From: Oreohelix idahoensis
Taxonomy: Eukaryota > Mollusca > Gastropoda > Stylommatophora > Oreohelicidae
Reading direction: 5' to 3'
Assembly: GCA_024509875.1 (NCBI GenBank)
Contig: JAMPIV010012259.1
Span: 1 to 64,000 of the forward strand
Length of the DNA: 64,000 nt
Both the position numbers and the translations under genes were made by a program. The notes under the pieces were generated by a model that saw only the letters and a program-made list of their open reading frames with translations, did not search any database and had not been told where the DNA came from. Each line of letters opens with the position of its first letter. Positions within the stretch are counted from its first letter, which is position 1. Shown here piece by piece: positions 56,071 to 64,000 of this stretch.

Positions 56071-56172
56071 CTTACCGACAATATTCATCTTGATCATGGC
56101 CAGCGTGCTGCATGGTGCTGGTAAAAGCGTTAAGGCAGACATCAACAGCTGGACACGTCTGAGACCAGGCAT
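55234..56172 (-). CDS. Open frame of 9-residue repeats (doubtful gene)
   Basis: 312 codons on the minus strand. The first 40 residues lie outside the repeat: MPGLRRVQLLMSALTLLPAP then CSTLAMIK, which looks like a signal peptide. It then runs into VPEVSQSES/VPEVSESED repeats, rich in Glu, Ser and Val. At about residue 200 a 1-bp difference moves it to a basic phase (YQKSVSQMV), and it ends without a terminal domain. The repeat explains the openness and no splice or promoter evidence is visible, so a chance frame is likelier. Secreted acidic repeat proteins do exist in invertebrates, hence the entry. Confidence 0.2.
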   Translation of the reverse strand: MPGLRRVQLLMSALTLLPAPCSTLAMIKMNIVGKSIQFEGVPEVSQSESVPEVSESEDVPEVSQSESVPDVSETEGVPEVSESESVIEVSESEDVPEVSESESVIEVNESESVPQVSGESECTRSQSESVPDVSRESESVPDVSRESESVSDVSRESESVPEVSQSEDVPEVNESESVPEVSQSEGVPEVNESENVPEVNDSDGVQKLVSQRMYQKSMSQREYQKSVSQMVYQKSVSQVVYQKSLSQMVYQTSMSQIVYQKSLSQIVYQESVSQMVYQKSLSQIVYQSDVVPEVIESDGVPEVTESESVPVR

Positions 56173-56174
56173 GT

Positions 56175-56399
56175 CTCACACACAACAGCACAGCTGGGTG
56201 GTCAGGAAGTGGGGGTAAGAAGGTGTTATGGAGGAAGTACATTAGAGATAGTATGAATGATCAATCGCACATATAACTGGTAAATTTTCTTCAACATTCT
56301 TAATGAACACTGTGCCATATTTGAATTTTAAACTATCATGCTGAGCTGTGGCTATTCATTTGTGTGCCTTGTTGTACCCCTTCTGTTACTGCGCCTGAA
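56175..56399. other. No gene recognised
   Basis: Short spacer without features. Confidence 0.5.
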
Positions 56400-56600
56400 T
56401 ATCAGTCCTATTGTATGGCTGTGAAACACGGACAAGAAAAAAGAAGTTCCAGACGTTAACAAATGAAGGCTTGCAGAACAGAAGGGTTAAAATGGCTAAA
56501 CAAGATTACCAAGTGGAACTGATGGAAAGAATTATACAAGTACCAATGAAACAAGTTGTGAGCAAAAGACGTTGACAATAGGATAGAACACACAACGTTT
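56400..56600 (+). mobile_element. LINE-D fragment
   Basis: TCAGTCCTATTGTATGGCTG, GTTAACAAATGAAGGCTTGC and GAACTGATGGAAAGAATTAT follow 14030-14220 with many changes. No tail remains. Confidence 0.72.
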
Positions 56601-57792
56601 CTCAGATTTTTCCTAAAGCATGCCGGCAAACAATGGGTGGGGGGAAATGGAGCATTTTTCGTCTTAATGTCAAGTGTATTGCCAAGGCCAGAATTGATTG
56701 ATTTCCTTTTTGTGTACCTTTGGAGCATGGAGACATCATTGCAGCTGCCCCCCCTTCCCCCCCCCCCCCATATAACAGAAAGCCCTGCACAAAGTATTCC
56801 TACACTCTTCAGTAGTGATGGTCTCTGTATCAATGTGTACATGATAAGTTTGCCGTCCTCATACACAACTGTTAAATTAGTTGTCTCTTAACTTGAGGGA
56901 GCAGTAGTCATATTCTTTCTTCGTGTGACGAAATGGACGACCTCTATCGATCTTTGGTTCTCTCCGGCATTTGTGGTACTGATTTTTATTATGTGCTGTC
57001 AATTATTGCACTTTTCTTTCTTTCTTTCTTCGTTATTTTTCTGCCAAATAGCAGATATTTGATATCAAGCAAATCCCCCTGTAGGTGATAAATATCATAT
57101 TTGCAAAGGAGCGGCTGATATGATACATCACATTTGTTTGACGCTTCCCAGATTTGTGGTTATAGGCGCGGCAGATTAAAACGTACATCGGCCAGCGCTT
57201 AATCACCGATAAGACACGGAGTTTGCGTACACATACGACAGATAACGAGATTACTGTCTGTGTGACACCTGTGGGCAGGCAAGTGTGATATAATCGCTTC
57301 CGGTCACTTGGTTAAAAGTAATCATGGATTTATTACATTTTAGATAATATGAGTCTACAAATGTGTTGGTGAGATTGTATGCAAGACATCATATTACCAT
57401 ATATGGGAGACGTGACCTTTTGCAAAATTTTTCCATGTAGGAAATATTTTGAAAGTGCCACACCTGACCTGTTTGAAATGATTGGATCTTTCTGATTAGA
57501 TTCATAACAACATTGAGGGGAATATAGCCTGACCATTTTCGTAGTTTTATCTCACTGTGAGTTTCAAGCTCGCCAAGACAACCTCAGACCTCGCCAGAGT
57601 GAAGACTAGATTCATAATTCCTTTTGTTAACCGGACCTTTTATTGGAGAACCAGATAAGACTTACAAAGCACAGGAAATCTCTTTCACATTTTAATCAGG
57701 AACACCGGGACTAGGAAGCTGAAAAAACACAGAGTCAGAAAGGGCAATGTATTGTAAAATTAAAGACATCCCAGACGCGTATAAGAGAACAA
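56601..57792. other. No gene recognised
   Basis: Includes a C-run at 56758-56769. Short frames at 56602-56891 are on opposite strands and unsupported. This is sequence just outside duplicated copy B as far as the window shows. Confidence 0.5.
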
Positions 57793-58275
57793 TTCGTCTC
57801 TTTTATTCAACTGAGCAAACAAGTCTGTAGCCAGGATTGGCGTAAGTTGTGATTTACATTTCATATGTTATTACTAACATGTGAACTAACATATATATGT
57901 ATATATTACCGTGTGAAGTTTAATGTGTGAAACTCACTATTGGATGTCAAAGTCATTTGGGGCTGGTAACCTCAGTATCTAGAATGATGATTCATGAACC
58001 ACCACTGCACGGGCTGGTGATTGCTTTATTGATAGTTTCGTAAAGAGAACTAAAAGCATAAAGTAGTTCCATGTTCCCTATGAAGCAGGGAGGTAAAGAT
58101 AAAAGAAATGATGTACGAGGGGCATTCAGAAAGTAATGCACCACATCGTTTTTCTCAGCTAATAATGAAGATAGAAGCATAAAATTTTGCACACTTCAAA
58201 TATCGCATGTGCCAATTGTGTGCACCAAATTGCACTACAACCGGCCAAATAATACGGCTGCCCTAAACCGTTGAA

Positions 58276-58910
58276 ATGGAGCGTGTCAGCTACTTGCGTT
58301 ATAAGCAGCGAATTGTGATAGAATTTCTCGTTGCAGAGAAGGAAACTGTTGTGAACATTCACAAGCGTCTATGTGATGTGTATGGAAGTTTTGCAGTCGC
58401 TGGGTTCAGAGAATCAAAGAATCAGGAAGTGGAGATACGGAGCTGCTTGATCAGCCGCGCTGTGGACGTCCTGCCACAGCCACCAATGCAGAAATGTTGA
58501 AATGCGCTGAGGGCATTATTCTTACTGATAGGCAAATCACTACTCAACAATTGGCCTTACAGCTGTCAGTCAGCATTGGTAGTGCAAATGCAGTTATAAA
58601 AACTCTTGGATTTTCTAAGGTTTGCGCAAGATGGGTTCCTCGAAGTCTCACAAATGACCACCGATTGCAAAGGAAAGCAATTTCTTCTGAATTGTTGGAG
58701 CGTTTCAATGCTGATGGAGAGAACGTTTTGGCTAGGTTCGTTACAGGTGACGAAACCTGGGCATATCATTTTATACCTGAGACAAAAAGACAGTCACTGG
58801 AGTGGCATCATCCGCAATCACCACGAAGAAAGAAATTCAAGACAATTCCTTCAGCTGGAAAGGTCATGATCACTGTCTTTTGGGACATTGAAGATGTGAT
58901 TCTTTTGGAC
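58276..58910 (+). pseudogene. Mariner transposase, N-terminal half (copy B)
   Basis: Two frames: MERVSYLRYKQR to GSFAV (58276 onward), then, after the deletion shared with copy A, MLKCAEGIILTDRQITTQQL (58494 onward) running cleanly through WVPRSLTNDHR, GDETWAYHF and SAGKVMITVFWD to the insert. Apart from the one deletion this half is undamaged, unlike copy A. Confidence 0.9.
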
Positions 58911-61542
58911 TGTCACATAGGTTTTATGATCATTTAATTGCCTATATCCTCTTCTTTTTCTTTCACCCGTATCCTCTATTTTTATTATCACTCTTTACCT
59001 TTTTCCTGTATTTTTCGCATCCATTCGTTTGCGAAAAATATTTTTTTTTCCCATTCTCACTTTCGCCAGTTTCGTTTCTCATTTAGAAACGCATTTCATG
59101 GCTGATTAAACGAGTAACTTGTTACGTAACGTGTCAGTCCCTCACCAGACGATTTGGCGTGAGAATGCATTCGGTCAATCGCAGCAGATTGACGAAATAA
59201 CTGTGAATATTTGGCTATTCTCAGACGTAGGGCCGACCTAGCGTCTGCATTCTCACCTGTCAAAACGTAGTTTCTCGGTGAGCGCTCAGGAAAAGCGCGA
59301 TAACTGACACCTCCCCGGCGCAGTATTCAGACATTTGTCTGGTAGTTTGCATCTGACATGTAGTTTCCAAGGTAGATTCTTAGTGTCAGGTGATATGACA
59401 CTCACGCTCCACGGCCAGAGTTGGCGTAAGGTGCGAGAAAGCAAAGTGTCAGTTATGGTTCTCTGGATGAGTTTCTCGGGGAGGTGTGAATAACTGCTTC
59501 TGCACTGGAGACGGGTTGTCTGAGATTCGCAACTGACACGCGCCCTCTCGGTCAGTAGGTGGCAGTTACGGCATGCGTTTAGGTGTTAAACGTAATCGTT
59601 AAAGACGGAAAGGGGAGAGTACTTCGTTTTGCGAATTAACGTTCACCTCTTTGTCTGTTTGATAGATATTAACCAGAGTTGGAAACTTTCTTGTCATTCT
59701 CCAACTTGCAGTAGACAGAATCACTCGTGCTAGTGAATGAAGCTTGTATAGCGAAGTCATTAGTTTCTCGTCAAATTTTGCCGAGCTTCTAAATACCTAT
59801 CTAGTGAATTATCCTAGTCGTTGAGAAACTGTAATTCTGTTTGGAGGTAAAATATGGTATTAATATTCTAGTATTTTGTGAAGTGTTTAAAGTGTTAAAT
59901 CGCTTATTTTATTTCACTAGTTAGATTTGGTGCAGAGCGCTTAATTTATATAGTCTGTATTATTTTATAGTGACGAGTTACAGTGGAAAACAGAAATTAT
60001 ATTTCTAGCTTAAACTCAGTCGGCTATTAAGGAATTTAATTTTACTGCTAAAATAATCAGAGGAGTATAAACTTTCTAAACTAACTTTATTAATGCTAGA
60101 TGCGTCATGAGTGGTGACGGAACACGTAGGTATTCCTAATTCATGATGATTGATTTTATAAATATAACTTATTCCACGGGAAGTGTTAAACTATAAGACA
60201 AGCTACGCTGCAGTTTAAATTATCAGTTATATTATGTATAATTATTTGATATGTGTTCTTTCCATTTATATATAGTGAAACTGTGGTACCCAAACTTTGC
60301 CAGCGTTTGAGTAAAAGAGATAAATCTGTGAAGAAAACAACAAACATTCTTACCTTAAAGATTTGATGTATAACTTTTACAAGAACTTTAAGAGGTTAAA
60401 GAAGTAACGGGTCATCGAGCCTGATTTGAATCTTCCTGAGAAAACTCTAGTCATTTTTCTGCCTCTGTGGCAAGATTATATTTCAATCAGTAACTTTCCC
60501 GACACTGTTGACAAGTGGTGGGGTGACCAACTAAATTCCTATACTGAGAGAAGGTGCCGACCTGACATTCCTCATTCGTTTGAAATCTAAGATGTTGACA
60601 CTGTGCTCGCTATAAACGCTCGTGCTTGGACAATTTTTATGTGATTTAAACAGACATCCAAAACAATGGTATTCCCAAAAGAATTGAAGATTCTGTATGG
60701 GCAAGTCCTAAAAATATTGTTTTTTTTTTTTTTGTTCCCGAAGTGGCTACCAAAGCTGTGAGTATAACAAAAAAAAATGCACGTCTACACCGTTGAATGA
60801 ATAGAGTGAATGCAGGACTGAGCGATCCCTTTATGGTGGTAATTTGACACCCATTCATTTTTTGCTGTCATAACATTTCTTTATGCAAGGTATTGCTAAC
60901 TATATATATATATATATTCCCTTAAACTACATCAGAGTATCCAGTCGGTTCATACCTTAAAGGGGAAGAATTTTAGACTAAATCATATGTATCTGTGACT
61001 CTTTGGGCTATCACTTTCTTCTAACGGGATTGTGAGCTATAACTCGAGGGAAGGATCATACCAACGGGTCTATCATTCTGGTAGCATTTCTTGATTTTGT
61101 GTTTATGATTTTTTTTCGTATATGCTTGATGTGATTTGATATGTTGTGAGAGAAGTTTAGTCTTGATAAATAAACTACTCATAAAATTTATTCCCGCGTG
61201 TCGGTCAGTTCGTTTTTTTCCCAAACTATTCATATATTCATTGTCATAGTTTTTCCCACGTCTGTACGTCTAACTGTCGTCTTATGCGTGTATGTATGTG
61301 AGTGGATATATATATTTCATACATATGTGTGTAGACTGTCTGACTCAATCTAAATCTGTCGTAGAAGATAGGTGAAAGAGAGAAGATTTTCTTGATTTCA
61401 GAGACAGCCTCTATCACATTTCTACCATCTCACTCGTGGAAATCTATCGCTATTACTACTTCTCACTGTGACTATCACTTATTCTAATCTATTCAGAAGG
61501 GACCAACCCAAGTCTTAATTCCCCTATCAAAAATCTACGACA
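58911..61542. mobile_element. Insertion inside mariner, copy B
   Basis: 2632 bp, TGTCACATAG ... CTACGACA, flanked by TGGAC (58906-58910 and 61543-61547). It is 137 bp shorter than copy A through TA-run length and the 66-bp deletion. See 1149-3917 for the interpretation. Confidence 0.7.
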
Positions 61543-61961
61543 TGGACGTTATGCCAAGAGGAGAGACAATCAATTTGCAAGCTTACATTAAGACATTGAA
61601 AAAACTCAATCAACGTTTTCTCAGAGTTCGGCCGCACAAGAATCCAACAGACTTGCTTCTCCTTCACGACAATGCGCGACCTCACACAAGTCTGGCAACA
61701 CGGGAAGCAATCACAAAATTGGGTTGGACTGTACTACCCCATCCACCCTATAGTCCCGATTTGGCACCCTCTGATTTTCATCTATTAGGTCCACTTAAAG
61801 ATGCAATCCGTGGGACAAGGTTTGAAGATGATGAAGGAGTGATTCATGCAGCGAAGAAATGGCTACATGATCAAGACAAAATCTGGTACGGGCTAGGAAT
61901 ACATGCACCTGTTTCGCGCTGGCATAAAGCGGTACAAGTTGATGGGGATTATGTTGAATAA
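61543..61961 (+). pseudogene. Mariner transposase, C-terminal half (copy B)
   Basis: Differs from copy A (3918-4336) by only two visible residues (VMPRG for IMPRG, DAIRG for DALRG). HDNARPH and APSDFHLLGPLK keep the catalytic aspartates with D34D spacing. Confidence 0.92.
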
Positions 61962-62073
61962 TACCGATGTTTACATGACATATCCATGTATATTGTGTAC
62001 AAATTTCATGCTTTTTGAATAAACAGCTCCTGAGAAAAAACGATGTGGTACATTACTTTCTGAACGCCCCTCG

Positions 62074-62954
62074 TACATTCTAAGTGTAATACTTACATTT
62101 TCAAAGCAGTGTAAATGCCCCTATAAACATATTCACTTTAAAATTAATGTAAGTTTTCAAGCTTTAAACCAGTGTAAATGTCTATGCGAAAATATTCATT
62201 TTAATTAATATAAGTTTCAAACATTTCCACAAATGTAAATGAAACATAAATGAATTTATATTGTGAACACTTTTCAAACAGTGGAGATGTAAATGTAAAA
62301 CATATTATATCTGTACGTTTAACCTTTTCATTTAAATGTAATGTAAAGCTAAAGCTATTCAGTTTAAACGTAAAGGAAGTTTAATCCCGAGGGATTAAAT
62401 TTAATTCTCATCGAGGGTAAATTCTGACATGGGATGGTAGAATAGAAGAGGGGGGCACATAAATGTGTCGGAAAAAACGTCATACTCAGAAGAGCGTTTC
62501 GTTTCTATTTCTATTACCAGTTATTGGTGGTACCAGCAGAAAGTACTGTCTCTGGAACCAAGTGAAGGTAGAAGTTGACTGACGTTTTGCGAGACGCCAT
62601 CATAAGAGGGTCATAGACAGACGCAGAACCAACTTAGCCGTTACTCCTTGACGTTCTGGGAATGTGCGGCGCATGAACTTTGATCAGAGACGAGCGAGAG
62701 CAGAGTGGAAAGGAACTGACCCAGCGGGAGAAGAAACTACCATTGGCAGCTAAGTGAAAATATTCGCTGCCAAAAGTGACCTCCTTTATTCAGTTAAATC
62801 CCATCCAAGTGATTAAACCTTTTCCATAACTATTCAAATTATTTTCCAACTGTTAAAACTTAGTGATTATTAAATTTTGTTATTTGTAATGTTACAACTT
62901 AAATTTCGATTCAATCCTTGTAAATGTACTACATGTTTGTCTCAGTCAAAGTTA
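62074..62954. other. AT-rich flank of mariner, copy B
   Basis: Counterpart of 4449-5348, including the left arm of the inverted repeat (62760-62960). No gene. Confidence 0.6.
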
Positions 62955-63125
62955 CTAAACAATATATATATATATATATTATAATTTAGATATATATAAT
63001 ATATATTATATAATAAGTATATATATTATATATAAGATAATATTTATATTTATTAAAACATACATTTATTAATTTAGTTATTTATAATTATTATATAATA
63101 TATATATTATATAGTAATAATATAT

Positions 63126-63162
<37 letters not shown>
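62955..63162. repeat. AT-only tract ending in (TA)n
   Basis: Irregular AT-rich sequence with ATATAATATATTATA-type palindromes, then a TA run at 63128-63161. Confidence 0.9.
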
Positions 63163-63163
<1 letters not shown>

Positions 63164-64000
63164 CTTCTTCTTCGATCCTTAACCACCGACCGTCAAAGCA
63201 GTCAGTGGCCATCACGCCTAGTGGCGTCTTGTAGGGCAACAACAAATTGATTCCACTTTGCACGGTCGGTGGCCATCCTTCGTACAGTGCCCCAACTCTG
63301 GTTCATTCTTTGCATCTCAGCCTCCACAGTCCTCCCAAGTTGTTTTTGGTCGGCCTCTCTTTCGCTTTCCTTCAGGGGTCCAAAGCATAGCTGTTCTTGT
63401 GATGGCATCGGGGTCTCTTCTGAGGACATGACCAACCCAGCTCCAGCGTCTGCCAGCTATGATGGTGTGCATGTCCTCTTGCTTGCTCCGAGTAAGCAGA
63501 TCTTGGTTGGTGATGGTATTCGGCCAAAAGATTCTGTGATTTTTCTTAGGCATGTTGTGTGAAAAGAGGACAATTTCAACATTTCCTTCTCTGTAACTCT
63601 CCAGCATTCCGCACCATAGAGAAGCACAGAAAGCACACAGCTCTGGTATAATCTTAATTTTGTGCTTGTGCTGTATTGGGAGGACTTCCAGATGTTATTT
63701 AGGCTAAAGAAGGCTGTTCTTGCCTTATTCATTCTGATGTTGATGTCTTTGCCTGCCCCACCGTCTGGTGTTACTATGCTTCCTAGGTAATGTGAAGGTA
63801 TCTGTCTGTACCAATTGCTGAGTCCTTACTGATATGGGCTCAGGGTTGCTCACATTGAGCGTCATGACCTCAGACTTCTTTAAATTGATATTCAAGCCCA
63901 CCTGCTGGCTAAACTTATTAAGTCTATCCGTTTTTTCCTGGATGTGTTGATGTGAATGTGCCAGCAGTGCAATGTCATCTGCATATTCCAGATCTTCCAA
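63163..64000 (-). mobile_element. LINE-A, copy B (cut by window end)
   Basis: Counterpart of 5431-6269: (GAA)n tail at 63164-63174, then the RT tail in three overlapping frames because of small indels near 63338, 63545 and 63790. The catalytic YADD lies near 63960-63990. More frame breaks than copy A, opposite to the mariner half, where copy A is the worse one. Confidence 0.88.

Larger units (their letters stand above)
58116..62073 (+). mobile_element. Mariner element, copy B, interrupted
   Basis: Same ends as copy A (CGAGGGGCATTCAG at 58116; CTGAACGCCCCTCG ending 62073) with TA at 58114-58115 and 62074-62075. It carries the same insert at the same place, so the insert predates the duplication. 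Confidence 0.92.
57793..64000. repeat. Segmental duplication, copy B
   Basis: Matches 1-6269 in order and orientation. Copy B has fewer small insertions in the first 1.8 kb, a shorter TA run in the insert, a 66-bp deletion near 60682, and a different AT-rich tract before LINE-A. The window ends inside it. Confidence 0.9.

Overview
This window looks like intergenic, transposon-packed DNA from an invertebrate animal. I see no bacterial or viral gene organisation and no host exon I can defend. Every protein-like stretch I recognise belongs to a mobile element: mariner, hAT, CR1-like, several other non-LTR (LINE) families, and a Gypsy-type LTR element. The rest is tRNA-derived SINEs, microsatellites and many minisatellites. 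A marine mollusc, perhaps a heterobranch sea slug, would fit this repertoire, but that is recollection and not proof.

Terms used below. LINE-A: RT with a GRPKTTW-type tail and a (GAA)n 3' end. LINE-B: RTE-like with LRWFGHV and a (TTAC)n or (GAT)n 3' end. LINE-C: RT C-terminal piece at 12.3-13.1 kb. LINE-D: RT tail with WRWIGHTLR and a (GAT)n end. LINE-E: very decayed RTE-like pieces. SINE-1 to SINE-4: four tRNA-headed short elements.

Layout. 1-6269 and 57793-64000 are two copies of one segment. Each holds a mariner (terminal inverted repeats, TA duplications) whose transposase is split by a 2.6-2.8 kb insert, followed by an antisense LINE-A. 5.1-8.5 kb holds an inverted repeat around LINE-A, a SINE-1, and a second, nearly intact mariner in TA microsatellite DNA. 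8.8-11.1 kb has two minisatellites. 11.1-13.1 kb has antisense LINE-B and LINE-C. 13.1-19.9 kb is a nearly full-length antisense CR1-like element (ORF1 with coiled coil and esterase; ORF2 with endonuclease and RT) carrying two younger nested insertions. 20-31 kb is mixed SINEs, LINE scraps and minisatellites. 31.8-33.4 kb is a recent 469-bp tandem array of SINE-3, abutting a Gypsy remnant (33.4-34.7 kb plus LTR). 36.3-38 kb holds an inverted pair of LINE-like 3' ends, one interrupted by a small U2 snRNA-containing retroinsertion. 38.4-39.8 kb holds a minisatellite and a hAT transposase with an internal micro-inversion. 40.6-56.6 kb is a mosaic of LINE-B/D/E 3' ends and minisatellites, several of which grew out of LINE sequence.

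Nothing here acts as a gene system. The content records layered transposition, tandem expansion and one large duplication. The most unusual items are the duplicated interrupted mariner, the U2 chimera, the hAT micro-inversion, the LINE-derived minisatellites and the SINE-3 array. I found no convincing new functional system.
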